From contig CBDHFJ010000042.1 of assembly GCA_965262315.1 (NCBI GenBank), positions 1 to 33,044 of the forward strand: 33,044 bases of DNA. Direction: 5' to 3'. Shown in pieces: positions 20,526-31,136 of this stretch. The number at the start of each line of letters is the position of its first letter. Position 1 is the first letter of the stretch. This stretch comes from JBCCFK01 sp965262315 (GTDB lineage: Bacteria; Actinomycetota; Acidimicrobiia; Acidimicrobiales; UBA8592). A program made the position numbers and the translations under genes. The notes beneath the pieces were generated by a model. That model saw nothing but the letters and a program-made list of their open reading frames with translations. It was not told the DNA's origin and searched no databases.

Positions 20526-22887
20526 GTGACCGGGCCACTCGAGGGATTGCGCGTCGTCGACAGCACCGACGGGCGAGGTGAGCTCTGTGGCCGCCTGCTG
20601 GCCGACATGGGCGCGGACGTCATCCTGGTCGAACCGCCGGGCGGATCGAGCCTCCGACGCCAACATCCGCTGAGCCCCGACGGTGACGGGCTGGGCCACG
20701 CCTGGCGCAACGCCAACAAGCGCAGCGTGGTGATCGACGCGGCCGACACGGATCGTCTCGACGACCTGCTCGCCGGCGCGGACGTGTGGATCGAATCGTC
20801 CGACCCGGGGACCGGCCGAGACCCGGCGAGCGTCGCGGCCGACCACCCCAGGCTGGTGGTGACGAGCATCACCGGGTTCGGGCAGACCGGTCCCTACGCC
20901 CAACACCCCGCGAACGACGACGTGCTGGAGGCGGCAGGAGCCGCCATGTTCAAGGCTGGCGTCCCCGAGAAGCCACCCCTGCTCCCCCCGACCACGATGG
21001 CCACCGATGCCACGGCCGTGGTCGCGGCGCTGGCCACGGCCCTGGCGCTGCACCAACGAGCCGGCGACCGGCCGCGGCCAACACCTGGACGTCGCGGTCA
21101 TGACCGCAGCCGCAGCCGCAGCCGACTGGTCGTACGCCAACGCCTCGTACTCGGCGCTCGACGGGCGGATCTACAACGAGATCCGGGCCGGCGGTGGCTT
21201 CATGTATCCGATCTTCCGATGCGTCGACGGCTGGATCCGCATGGTGATCCTGGCCGCCCGCCAGTGGATGGCGTTGTACGACTGGATGGGCCGGCCCGAG
21301 GCGTTCGCCGACGAGGAGTTCTGGTCCCAGGTCGGCAACCGCATCATGAACGCGGACGTGCTCAACCCCCAGTACGCGTCGTTCTTCGCTGACAAGAGGA
21401 TGCTCGACATCTGCACCGAGGCTCAGCGGCGAGGGATCGTGGCCACTCCGCTGCTGACCCCCGCCGAGGTCCTGGCCGATCCCCACTTCACCGCCCGCGG
21501 CACCTTCGTCGACGCCGAGATCTCGCCTGGCCGGACCGCCCGCACCCCCTCGGGCTTCTTCGAGGTCAACGGGGAACGCCACGGCTTCCGACACCGCGCC
21601 CCCACGCTCGACGAGCACGCCGGAGCCGAATTCACCGCGGCGGGCCTTCCCCACACCGAGCCCTCGGGGACCGCGGCACCGGCCACGCCGCTCGAGGGCA
21701 TCCGCGTGCTGGACTTCGGCATCGGCGGCGTCGGGGTCGAGGCCTCACGACTGCTCGGCGAGTACGGGGCCGACGTGATCAAGGTCGAGACCGGGACGTA
21801 CCCCGACTTCATCCGTCTCGTCTCCCTCTCGGAGATCTCGCCCTCGTTCACCTCGTCGTCGCGGTCGAAGCGGAGCCTGGGGCTGAACGTCAAGACCGCA
21901 CGCGGGCTCGAACTCGTTCGACAGCTCATCGCCCGCAGCGACGTCCTGATCGAGAACTCGGCCACCGGCACCCTCGCCGGGATGGGGCTCGGGTGGGACG
22001 ACGTCGCCGCCGTGAACCCGGAGCTGGTGATGGTGAGCAGCCAGCTCGTGGGGTCACGCGGCCCCAACGCCCACTGGACCGGCTACGGGCCGACCACCCA
22101 GACCTACGGTGGCCTCCTGCACCTGTGGGACTACGACGACGACGATGCACCGGCGACCAACCAGACCATCTATCCCGATCATCTGGCGGGTCGCCTGTGC
22201 GCGTTCGCCGCGGTCAGCGGCCTACTGGCGCGGCAGCGCACCGGGGCGGGCTGCCACGCCGAGGTGGCCCAGGTCGAGGCCGTCGTGAACATGCTGTCCG
22301 AACACCTCGTGCTCGAGTCGATCGAGCCGGGCTCTGCCCGAGCCCGAGGCAACGCCAGCACTCAACACGCGCCGCGGGGCCCGTTCCAGTGCGCCGGTGA
22401 CCAGCAGTGGGTCGTCCTGTCCGTCCAGACCGACGCCCAGTGGGCCGCCCTGGTCGACGCGCTCGGCCGACCGGATTGGGCCGTCGACGAGCGGCTCGCC
22501 ACCGCGGCCGCGCGGCTGAACGCCGTCGATCGGATCGAAGCCGAACTGGCCGCCTGGTTTGCGGACCGAGACCGAGACGACGCCTCGGCGCTGCTCCGCC
22601 ACCACGGCGTGCCCTGCGAGCCGATGCGCAATGGCAACGACCTCCTGGGCGACCCGCACCTGGCAGCGCGCGGCTGGAACCTCGAGTACGACCAGCCCGG
22701 CGTCGGGCCCATCGCCCTCGAGGGCCCGGCGTGGCTGGCGCCCGACATGGACGGGTGCCCCATCACCTTCCCCGCCCCGCTGCTCGGCGAACACACCCGC
22801 GAGATCGCCCGCGAACTCCTCGACCTCGACGGCGCCGAGATCGAGGGTCTGCTCGAGGCAGGCGTACTGGAGATCGGCCTCGGCTGA
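20526..22887 (+). CDS. CaiB/BaiF family CoA-transferase, tandem two-domain fusion, frameshifted once
   Basis: Family III CoA-transferase, moving CoA between acyl-CoA and a free acid. Two CaiB/BaiF units are fused. Domain 1 starts VTGPLEGLRVVDSTDGRG with conserved Asp161 (TTMATDATAV); domain 2 starts TPLEGIRVLDFGIGGVGVEASRLLGEYGADVIKVE, with the catalytic Asp in IYPDHLAGRL. The reading frame breaks at about 21073 in GACCGGCCGCGGCC: removing one C gives DRRGQHLDVAVMT, restoring a protein of about 786 residues. Both parts look fully conserved on either side, so the extra base is more likely a sequence error than a decayed gene. The GTG at 20526 has GGGGGAGG just upstream. It lies 54 nt after the Anbu gene; a metabolic link is not evident. 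Confidence 0.82.
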
Positions 22888-22917
22888 ACCCGCTGGGATG
22901 GCCGCCCGCCGGGGCGC

Positions 22918-25900
22918 TCAGTCCAGACCGGCCTCTGCTGCCGCGATGTCCTCGACGACCTTGGAGGCCAGGACCCTGACGTTCGGCTCCAGCACCATCG
23001 AGTCGTGGTCGCCGGGCACCTCCCGCACATACAGCTCGGCCACGTGACCGGTCCACCCGTTGTCGGCGACCTGGAAGTTGAAGTGCTTGTCGATGTAGCG
23101 GTCACCCGTGAGGCGGAACTCCTCGTTGAGCGCCGGCCGGTACAGGTGGACGTCGCCGTCGTACGCCCTGGCCGTGTAGCTGCCGACGGCCTCCATGAAG
23201 GCGTCGACGATGGCCTGCGTGCGAAACTCGTGGGTGGCCTGCTGCGGGGCCTCGATGCCCTGCTGCTGGCGGCGGTACTCGAGCTTCTTGCGCAGGTACC
23301 ACGCCGGGTAGTCCAGCTTCATCTGCTGCATCCGCTGGAGCTGCATCATGATCTGGTCGACCCGGGTGAGCTCACCGCCCAGGCCGGGCAGCGGCGTGTC
23401 GAGCATGACGATCATCGCCACCTCGTCGCCCTCGGCCCGGAGCTGCTGTGCCATCTCGTAGGCGGCGATGCCGCCACCGGAGAATCCGCCCAGGAAGTAG
23501 GGACCCTGGGGCTGGACCCGGCGGATCTCCTCCAGGTAGGCCGCGGCCATGTCCTCGAAACGGGTGTGGGGCTCCTCGTCGTCGCGGAGGCCCTTGGCCT
23601 GGACGCCGTAGACGGCACGGTCGGCGCCGATCAACATGGCGAGATGGCGCAGGTTGAGGATGTTGCCGAACATGCCGGCCACCAGGAAGAAGGGCTTGGT
23701 GCCGGTTCCCGAGTCGGGCGACATCTGCACGACGTGACGCATCCCGGCTGTCACCGGGCCTGACGGTGCGCCGTCGCCGGCCTCGTCGGTGCTCGACGCG
23801 ACCGGGCCACCGATCTCGGCTCGGATGAACTCGGCCAGCTTCGCGACCGTCGAGGCGTCGAAGAGGACCGACATGGGCTGGTCGACACCGAAGCGCTGCT
23901 TGATCGCAGCGAACAGTCGCAGCGCGATCAGCGAATGGCCGCCCAGCTCGAAGAAGTCGTCGTCGATACCGATCGGGTCGACGCCGAGCAGGTCTTCCCA
24001 GAGCTGCACCAGACCCCGCTCGACCTCATCGGTCGGCTCGCGGTACTCCGATGCCAGATCGGGTCGCTCGAACTTGGTGCCACCGGCGTCGCTGTTGAGC
24101 GTGCGGCCGATCAACTCGACCTGGCCCTGGAGCGGGAGCGGGCTGACGAACACGTGCGGGTGCCCGGCCGACTCGAGGATGCGTTCGAACGCCATCCAGC
24201 CCTCGTCGGGCTCGAGGCCCGCGGCCAGGAACCGCTCGAACATCACCTCGGGCGACGACACGTCGCCCACCGCGCCGAGCGCACCCGTGGACGAGTCGGA
24301 CTCGCCGAAGGACACGCCGTCGGCCACCTTGACGATGGCGAAGTTCTCGATGTCGGCGAGCACCCGCCCGTCGGCGGCGATCAGGGTGATGTCGAACCGA
24401 ACCAGGTTGGCGCCCGACGACACGTCACGAAGCCTGATGTGGCTCCAGACCTTGGCCTCGAGCGGCGCATACCAGCGCAGGCGGCCGTAGGACATCGGCA
24501 CATAGAACGGCACCTCGCCCTCGTCGTCGTAGCCGTCGACCAGCGGCAAGCCATAGCCGGTCGCCATGTCGAGCATGGCGGGGTGAATGTTCCACTCGTC
24601 GGTGTCGGCTGCGAACTCGGGCCGGAGCACCACCTCGGCGATGGCCTCGCCGTCTCCCCAGTGGATCGACCGCAGGTTGCGCCACCGGTCACCGAAGATG
24701 ATGTGGTCTTCCTGGCGGGTGCGGATGCCGCCATCGTCGTGTTCGAGGCTGCGGCCACAACGGGCCACGATCTCGTCCACGTCGACGACCGTGACGTCGG
24801 CGGACTCGAGGGCGCGCACCCTCGCCTCGGAGTGGGTCACCCAGCCCGAGGTCGAACCGTGCGCGGTGGTCTGGAGCTCGGCACGATGCCCGTCACCCTC
24901 GGCGTGGAGCACCATGCGGGCATCTCGGATGACTCCGTCGTGGACCGCCAGCGGTGCGACGAAGCTCAGGTTCTCGACCTCCACCGCCTCGGCGCCCGCA
25001 GCGAGGGCGGTGGACACGTAGAGCTCCATGTGGCCCGTGCCCGGGAGCACGGCGCGGCCCGCTTCGGATCGGTGCTCGTCCAGCACCCACATGCGATCGA
25101 CGGCGAGCTCGACCGTCCCGACGGTGGTGGTGTCATCGAGGGACACGAAGTCCAGCAGCGGGTGATCGTTCGGCGTGAAGTTGTCGCCGATGCTGTCGGC
25201 GCTGGCCTCAGCCGCGAGGCCGACCTCGCGCCAGGGACCCCACGCGAGCGCGATGCGCTCGGGATCACCCGACCGGCGCGGCTGGCGGGCGTAGGCGTCG
25301 AGGAACGCGTTGGCCGCGGCGTAGTCGACCTGGCCCGGGATGCCGAGCGCGGTCGAGGTCGAGGAGAAGTAGACCACGAAGTCCGGGGCCCGGTCGGCGA
25401 AGACACGGTCGAGGACCATGGCACCCTGGACCTTCGGGGTCAGCACCACGTCCATGTCGTGCTCGTTCTTGAGCGCGATCAGGTTCTCGCCCACCACGCC
25501 CGCGGCATGGAGGACGCCGTCGATGCGGCCGAAGTGCTCGATGGCGGTGTCGACCACGGTCTGCATCGCGGCCAGGTCGGCGACGTCGGCGGCCGCGGTC
25601 ATCACCGTGGCGCCGGCTTCCTCCAGAGCGAGGAGCTTGCGGATCCGCTTCGACGTGGTGTTGCCGGGGCCGTGTTCTGCCAGCCAGGCATCCCAGTCGT
25701 CGCGGTCGGGAACGGCGGTGCGGCCCACCAGGACCAGGTTGGCCTTCCAGTTCCGGGCGAGCCGGTCGGCGAGGCTCATGGCGAGCCCGCCCAGACCACC
25801 CGTGATCAGGTAGGTACCACCGGACTTCAGACGGCTCCCGGACGGACCGGTCTCGAGGTGGGCCCGATCGAAGCTGCGGACGTAGCGGCGGCCCTTGCGG

Positions 25901-28900
25901 TAGCCGACGTGGTCGCCACCGTCGACGGCGGCGAGATCGCGCCCGAGATTCGCGACGATGTCCGCGATGTCGGACGTCTCGGTCGCCTCCTTGCCCTGGG
26001 CCTTCGCCAGCAGTCGCTCGGCGACCTGGGCAACCCTGACCGTGAGGCTCTGCTTCGCGCTCTGGGGGATGTCGACGTCGATCACGGCCACGTCGATCCC
26101 GCCGAACTCGTGCGGGATCACGCTGGCGGGACCGAGAAGGGTCGCCTTCTCCGGGTACGCGACGACACCGTCGACGGCCTGCGCGCCGTTGGTGACCACG
26201 GTCCACTGCTGGTCTGCGTCCGGCAGCAGGTCACCGGTGGCCTGCGCCAGGTTGACGAGGCTCAGGAAGCCCCGCTCCTGCATGTGGTGGTACCACGACG
26301 ACCCGGCCCGCACCTTCTTGTCGACGGTCAGGGACCACAGATGGATCACCCGGTCGGGGATGAAGTCGGCCTCCACCAGGCTGCCGAGCACCTGGTCGTA
26401 GCCGGCGCGGCCCGCCTCGGGTGCGACGACGAAGTTGCGGTTGCCGAGGTTGGCGAACGTGTCGCCTTCGACGACGGTGGCGACCTCGTGGCCCTGGCCC
26501 CGCAGTGCGGTCACCAGACCATCGCCCACACCGGCCCGGTCGAGGAACACGAGCCACCGGAACGTCTCGCCGTCGCGAACCACGGTGGGAGCGGGCTCCT
26601 CGTGCCAGCACGGTGCATACAGCCAGTCGGCCACGTCGGAGCCACGTTGGAGCGCCGTTGCGCCGGAGCCCGGTCCGACGAGGGCCTCGCCCGGCTCGAT
26701 GAAGTAGTGCTGGTGCTGGAACGCGTAGAACGGCAGCTGCACCCGACGACGCTGCTCCTCGCCGTAGAACTCGTGGGGGACGTCCAGCCCGGCGGCCCAG
26801 ATTCGCCCCACCATGTCCAGCAGGAAGAGGTCATCGGCGACCCGCTGGTCGACCACACGCATCGAAGGCACCACGGGTTGCTGGGGTCGAGCGGCCGCGC
26901 TCGCCCGGATGAACGCCGACAGCGTCCGGCCCGGTCCGACCTCGACGAAGACGGTCCCCTCCTCCTCGAGCAGCAGGGAAGCGTTCTCCGCGAAGCGGAC
27001 CGTGTTGCGATACTGGCGGACCCAGTACGTCGGGTCGGTGGCGTTCTCGGCAGTGAGCCAGGAACCGGTGAGGTTGCAGGCGACCGGGATCGTGGGCGGC
27101 GACAGGTCGATGCTCCGCCACTTCTCCTCGAAGGCCGGCAGGCCCGGGTCGAGCAGCGCCGAATGCACCGCGACGTTCAGCGGAATCTCGCGGACGTCGA
27201 CGCCATCGGAGCGGAGTCGCTCGCCCAGGACCTCGACCTCTGCCGCCGGCCCGGATACGAGCACGAGATCATCGGTGTTGATCGTCGCGAGACCGAGCCG
27301 CCCGGTGAGGTAGCGCTTGACGTCGTCGGCGGGCAGGTTGACCGAGAGGACACCACCCTCCTCGCTGGCCTCGAACAGCTGGCCACGGAGATAGATCACG
27401 TCCAGGGCGTCGTCGAAGGAGAGCACGCCGGCGTAGCACGCGGCGGTGAGCTGACCGAGGCTGTGGCCGCCCATCGCCCGTGGACGGAACCCCCACGACT
27501 CCTGGAGCTTGGCCATCGCGAAGGACGTGATGAAGATGGCGGGGAGCTGTCGGTCGGTCGGTGTCAGCAGCTTCGCGATGGACTCGTCGCCGGCGTCGTC
27601 CGGAAGCAGGAGCGATCGGAGGTCGACACCGTGGACTCGGCTCATGCGGTCGAGACCCTGGTCCACCCAGTGCCGGTAGACCGGTTCGTGGTCGTACAGG
27701 TCACGCCCCATCCCGGGGTACTGGGCGCCGCCGCCGGGGAAGAGCCAGACCAGACTCGCGTGGTCGGCGAACACCTGGCGCGTCGGCAGGATCGCGGTGT
27801 CACCCGATCCCAACCGGGCGATGGCGTCCTCGGCCGAGGTGGCCACCAGACTGCGCCGATGGTTGAAGGCGTGCCGGGTGGTGGCGAGCGACCAGCCGAT
27901 GTCCGCGAGGTCGTCGTGGGTCTGGCCCAGGTGTTCACGCAGGCGGGCGGTGTTGCCCTCCACCGCGCCGGCGTTACGGCCCGAGAGCATCAGCAGGGTG
28001 CCGCGTCGGGGCGACGGCGTGCTCGGCCGCTCGATGGCGGGGGGTTCCTCGATGATGACGTGGGCGTTGGTGCCGCCGACGCCGAGTGAGTTGATGCCCC
28101 CACGAGCGGGCAGGTCACCGGTGTCCGGCCATGCTCGGAGCTCGTCGTTGACGTAGAACGGTCCGCCGGCGAAGTCGACGGCCGGGTTGGGCGCCTCGTA
28201 GTTGATGCTGGGCGGCATCTCGCGGTGACGGACCGCCTGGACGAGCTTGATGAAGCCGGCCACGCCGGCAGCGGTGTCGAGGTGGCCGATGTTCGGCTTG
28301 ACCGATCCGATCCCGATGGTCGCCGGACCGTTCGCCGGACCGAACGCGTCGTTCAGCGCCGCCACCTCGATGGGGTCGCCAAGGGGGGTACCGGTGCCGT
28401 GGGTCTCGATGTACTGGATGCTCTCGGGCGCCACGTCCGCGACGGCGAGAGCCTCGCTGATGGCCGCGGCCTGCCCGTCGACACTCGGTGCGAGATAGCT
28501 CACCTTGTTGGCACCGTCGTTGTTCACGCCGGAGCCCTTGATGACGCCGAGGATCAGGTCCCCGTCGGCGATGGCGTCGTCGAGGCGACGCAGCGCAACC
28601 ATGCCGGCACCGCTGCCGAACACGGTGCCGGAGGAGCGGTGGTCGAAGGCGCGGCAGTGGCCCTCGGGCGAGACCGGGTCACCCTCGCCTCGGAGATAGC
28701 CCACGCCATGGGGAATCTCGATGGTGACGCCGCCGGCAAGCGCCATGTCGCACTCGTACTGGAGGAGGCTCTGAGCGGCGTGGTGGATGGCGACCAGCGA
28801 GGTCGAGCACGCAGTCTGCACACTGACGCTCGGGCCGGTCAGGTTCAGCGCGTAGCTCACCCGGGTGGCCAGGAAGTCCTTGTCGTTGCCCGTGTGGCGC

Positions 28901-29409
28901 AGCAGGAACATCCCCACCTGGTCGACCAGGTCGGGATTCGTCAGCACGTTGTAGATGAAGTACGCGCTCATGCCACAGCCGGCGAACACGCCGATGTCGC
29001 CGTCGAACCCGGCCGGCGGATGACCGGCGCTCTCGAGGGTCTCCCACGCCACTTCGAGCAGCTGTCGGTGCTGGGGATCCATGATCGCCGCGTCCTTCGG
29101 GCCCAGCCCGAAGAAGTCGGCGTCGAACATGGTGAAGTCCTGCAGCGGGGTGCCCGACCGGACGTAGTTGGGGTCGGCCAGCAGCGAGTCGGGCACGCCG
29201 GCCTCGCGCAGATCATCGTCGGTGAAGGTGCGAACGCTCTCGTGCCCCTTGCGGAGGTTCTGCCAGAACTCGTCGGGGGTCTCGGCGTCGGGAAAGCGTC
29301 CCGCCATGCCCACGACCGCGATGTCGCTGGGGTCACCGGGCTCCAGATCGTCCAGGTCGTCCATCGTCTCGTCGCCCTCGAACTCGTCGGTCCCGTTCAT
29401 CTCAGTCAC
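22918..29409 (-). CDS. Type I polyketide synthase, KS-AT-KR-DH-ACP-TE terminal module
   Basis: A 2163-residue modular PKS that performs one extension and releases the product. KS about 28-455: Cys201 in TACSTS, His337, His376, all present. AT about 555-890: Ser650 in GGHSLG; specificity motif VAVH, matching neither HAFH (malonyl) nor YASH (methylmalonyl). Structural KR half about 985-1150, then KR about 1195-1400: LITGGLGGLAM, Tyr1363 in VDYAAANAF. DH about 1410-1740, placed after the KR: His1446 in EHRSEAGRAVLPGTG, Asp1614 in HPAMLDMATG. Carrier about 1785-1860: Ser1826 in FFELGGHSL, which is PCP-like. TE about 1905-2160: Ser1977 in GFSGGG, His2135. The GTG at 29409 overlaps the preceding frame as GTGA. 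No C-terminal docking segment is needed, as TE ends the line. Confidence 0.95.
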   Translation of the reverse strand: MTEMNGTDEFEGDETMDDLDDLEPGDPSDIAVVGMAGRFPDAETPDEFWQNLRKGHESVRTFTDDDLREAGVPDSLLADPNYVRSGTPLQDFTMFDADFFGLGPKDAAIMDPQHRQLLEVAWETLESAGHPPAGFDGDIGVFAGCGMSAYFIYNVLTNPDLVDQVGMFLLRHTGNDKDFLATRVSYALNLTGPSVSVQTACSTSLVAIHHAAQSLLQYECDMALAGGVTIEIPHGVGYLRGEGDPVSPEGHCRAFDHRSSGTVFGSGAGMVALRRLDDAIADGDLILGVIKGSGVNNDGANKVSYLAPSVDGQAAAISEALAVADVAPESIQYIETHGTGTPLGDPIEVAALNDAFGPANGPATIGIGSVKPNIGHLDTAAGVAGFIKLVQAVRHREMPPSINYEAPNPAVDFAGGPFYVNDELRAWPDTGDLPARGGINSLGVGGTNAHVIIEEPPAIERPSTPSPRRGTLLMLSGRNAGAVEGNTARLREHLGQTHDDLADIGWSLATTRHAFNHRRSLVATSAEDAIARLGSGDTAILPTRQVFADHASLVWLFPGGGAQYPGMGRDLYDHEPVYRHWVDQGLDRMSRVHGVDLRSLLLPDDAGDESIAKLLTPTDRQLPAIFITSFAMAKLQESWGFRPRAMGGHSLGQLTAACYAGVLSFDDALDVIYLRGQLFEASEEGGVLSVNLPADDVKRYLTGRLGLATINTDDLVLVSGPAAEVEVLGERLRSDGVDVREIPLNVAVHSALLDPGLPAFEEKWRSIDLSPPTIPVACNLTGSWLTAENATDPTYWVRQYRNTVRFAENASLLLEEEGTVFVEVGPGRTLSAFIRASAAARPQQPVVPSMRVVDQRVADDLFLLDMVGRIWAAGLDVPHEFYGEEQRRRVQLPFYAFQHQHYFIEPGEALVGPGSGATALQRGSDVADWLYAPCWHEEPAPTVVRDGETFRWLVFLDRAGVGDGLVTALRGQGHEVATVVEGDTFANLGNRNFVVAPEAGRAGYDQVLGSLVEADFIPDRVIHLWSLTVDKKVRAGSSWYHHMQERGFLSLVNLAQATGDLLPDADQQWTVVTNGAQAVDGVVAYPEKATLLGPASVIPHEFGGIDVAVIDVDIPQSAKQSLTVRVAQVAERLLAKAQGKEATETSDIADIVANLGRDLAAVDGGDHVGYRKGRRYVRSFDRAHLETGPSGSRLKSGGTYLITGGLGGLAMSLADRLARNWKANLVLVGRTAVPDRDDWDAWLAEHGPGNTTSKRIRKLLALEEAGATVMTAAADVADLAAMQTVVDTAIEHFGRIDGVLHAAGVVGENLIALKNEHDMDVVLTPKVQGAMVLDRVFADRAPDFVVYFSSTSTALGIPGQVDYAAANAFLDAYARQPRRSGDPERIALAWGPWREVGLAAEASADSIGDNFTPNDHPLLDFVSLDDTTTVGTVELAVDRMWVLDEHRSEAGRAVLPGTGHMELYVSTALAAGAEAVEVENLSFVAPLAVHDGVIRDARMVLHAEGDGHRAELQTTAHGSTSGWVTHSEARVRALESADVTVVDVDEIVARCGRSLEHDDGGIRTRQEDHIIFGDRWRNLRSIHWGDGEAIAEVVLRPEFAADTDEWNIHPAMLDMATGYGLPLVDGYDDEGEVPFYVPMSYGRLRWYAPLEAKVWSHIRLRDVSSGANLVRFDITLIAADGRVLADIENFAIVKVADGVSFGESDSSTGALGAVGDVSSPEVMFERFLAAGLEPDEGWMAFERILESAGHPHVFVSPLPLQGQVELIGRTLNSDAGGTKFERPDLASEYREPTDEVERGLVQLWEDLLGVDPIGIDDDFFELGGHSLIALRLFAAIKQRFGVDQPMSVLFDASTVAKLAEFIRAEIGGPVASSTDEAGDGAPSGPVTAGMRHVVQMSPDSGTGTKPFFLVAGMFGNILNLRHLAMLIGADRAVYGVQAKGLRDDEEPHTRFEDMAAAYLEEIRRVQPQGPYFLGGFSGGGIAAYEMAQQLRAEGDEVAMIVMLDTPLPGLGGELTRVDQIMMQLQRMQQMKLDYPAWYLRKKLEYRRQQQGIEAPQQATHEFRTQAIVDAFMEAVGSYTARAYDGDVHLYRPALNEEFRLTGDRYIDKHFNFQVADNGWTGHVAELYVREVPGDHDSMVLEPNVRVLASKVVEDIAAAEAGLD

Positions 29410-31124
29410 GTTCGCCGCCCTGGGTCTGATCTGTTCGTTCGTTCATCGGCCTCGCCTCGCCCGCTGGCGGGCCGCGGCCCGTCGATTCGCCCGGGCATTG
29501 GTGGACGCTGTGGCCGGGCGCGAAGTCGCGCCGTTCGTCGGAGAATCCGCGGCAGGCGTGGCGCCCGGATCGGGTGCCGGGGCCCCAGCAGGTGCCGGTT
29601 CGCCACTGTCCGCGAACGCCCCGCCAGCTCGTTCACCGTGCCATGGCGGAAGACGTCGACCAGCGACACCGGCCGACCGAGTCGCTGCTCGAGGCCGTCG
29701 CGTAGGGTGACCACCTGCAGCGAGTTGCCGCCGTGGTCGAAGAAGCTCATGTTGCGGTCGATCGCGGGGACACCCAACACGGCCTTCCAGGCGTCCTCGA
29801 TGAGCGCCGCCATGTCCGCCACGCTCACCGTGGCCGAGGGAGCTGACGCGTCCGGCGCCTGGACCGGCGCGGGAGCGGCAGGCACCTCCGCCGGCGGGGC
29901 GGCGACGGGCGTACTGGGCGTGGCCGTCGGATCCATCTGCGACAGCGTCTTGCGATCGACCTTGCCATTCGGCGTGGTCGGGAGCACGGCATGCCATTGG
30001 AGCCGCTCGGGCACCATGTGGCTCGGCAATGTGGCGCCGATCGCCTGCTGGATCGTGGCATCGGCTTCGGGGCGTGCCCCTTCGGCGGCCACCAGGTGGG
30101 CCACGAGTGCAGCCGCCTCGGCCTCGCCGTGGACCACGACGACGGCCTCGGCGATGTCGTCGCGCTGCTCGAGTGCGGCCTCGATCTCGCCCAACTCGAT
30201 CCGATGGCCGCGGACCTTGACCTGGCTGTCGGCCCGCCCGTGGAACGCCAACCGGCCGTCGGTTCGCCAGCTCACCAGATCACCGGTGCGGTAGACGGGG
30301 CCCGGCGTGTCCATGCGCTCGACGAACCGCTCGGCAGTGAGCTCGGCCCGGTCGTGGTACCCGGCGGTCACACCGGTGCCGCCGATGAGCAGCTCGCCGA
30401 TCGCGCCCGCCGGGCGAAGCTGACCGCCGGGGGCGACCACGCGGACCGACGTGTTGGCGAGTGGTCGACCGATGGGGAGGGCGCCCGCCTCGATGTCGTC
30501 GTCGGTGACGGTGTGGGCCGTGGACCAGATGGTGGTCTCGGTCGGGCCGTAGACGTTGATCAGGTCGCCCCCGACCGCCTCGTGCAGCTCGGCCGCGACC
30601 GAGATCGGACACGCCTCGCCACCGACCAGCATCTTCGAGAGGCGCCCCATGGCCGCCTTGCTCTGCGGGTCGGCGAGGATGATGCGAGCCTCCGACGGCG
30701 TGCACTGCAGGTGGGTCACGCCGTACTTGTCCATCAGCGAGCCATAGGTCTCGAACTCGACCGAGGCCTGGTCGCTCGAGAATGCCGCCCGGACCTTGGC
30801 CAGGTGCTGCAGGTTGTCCAGAACCGTGGTGCCGTCGATCCCGAAGTCGATCAGGGCGGCGATCTCGTCGACGTCGATGCCCGCCACGCCCTCAGCGAAG
30901 GCGATGGCCTGCTCGACGTCGCCGAAGAGGCCGCTGGTCTCGAAGTAGCGGGCGAAGCTGACCTCGAGCAGCGCGTCCATGTCTTCGGGCGTGAGCCCGG
31001 CGAGCGCGCCGTCGGCCTCGGTCTTGGTCGGATCGAACGTGGGGAAGGCCGACGCGTGTTCCTTGACCAGCGCGATCGAGTCGCGCAGGTAACCCTTCAT
31101 CGGCTCGCGGACCGTCTCGCGCAC
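29406..31124 (-). CDS. NRPS fragment: end of LLM domain, adenylation domain A5-A10, PCP
   Basis: Continuation of the NRPS encoded at 31710-33044; same frame, separated only by the disrupted stretch. Contents: the tail of the luciferase-like domain (ETVREPMKGYLRDSI to about residue 95), then the second part of the A domain: GVTHLQCTPS, A5 NVYGPTETTIW, A7 YRTGDLVSW, A8 GRADSQVKVRGHRIELGEIE, A10 PNGKVDRK. An Ala/Pro linker follows, and a PCP with FFDHGGNSL. With A4 upstream, the ten specificity positions read D-I-L-Q-L-G-V-I-W-K, the glycine code. The apparent start is only a GTG inside the domain. Past the PCP the frame becomes Arg-rich; one missing G near 29619-29622 would give a natural Ala/Pro tail ending RAAARQRARRGR at 29443. 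Confidence 0.88.
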   Translation of the reverse strand: MRETVREPMKGYLRDSIALVKEHASAFPTFDPTKTEADGALAGLTPEDMDALLEVSFARYFETSGLFGDVEQAIAFAEGVAGIDVDEIAALIDFGIDGTTVLDNLQHLAKVRAAFSSDQASVEFETYGSLMDKYGVTHLQCTPSEARIILADPQSKAAMGRLSKMLVGGEACPISVAAELHEAVGGDLINVYGPTETTIWSTAHTVTDDDIEAGALPIGRPLANTSVRVVAPGGQLRPAGAIGELLIGGTGVTAGYHDRAELTAERFVERMDTPGPVYRTGDLVSWRTDGRLAFHGRADSQVKVRGHRIELGEIEAALEQRDDIAEAVVVVHGEAEAAALVAHLVAAEGARPEADATIQQAIGATLPSHMVPERLQWHAVLPTTPNGKVDRKTLSQMDPTATPSTPVAAPPAEVPAAPAPVQAPDASAPSATVSVADMAALIEDAWKAVLGVPAIDRNMSFFDHGGNSLQVVTLRDGLEQRLGRPVSLVDVFRHGTVNELAGRSRTVANRHLLGPRHPIRAPRLPRILRRTARLRARPQRPPMPGRIDGPRPASGRGEADERTNRSDPGRRT

Positions 31125-31136
31125 GATCGACGCGAT

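Noticed and set aside
23935..28089. A very long open frame on the plus strand (1384 codons) antisense to the PKS
   Set aside because: It mirrors PKS codon bias, encodes low-complexity Arg/His/Val/Asp-rich sequence with no domain, and the minus strand has unmistakable KS, AT, KR, DH, ACP and TE motifs.
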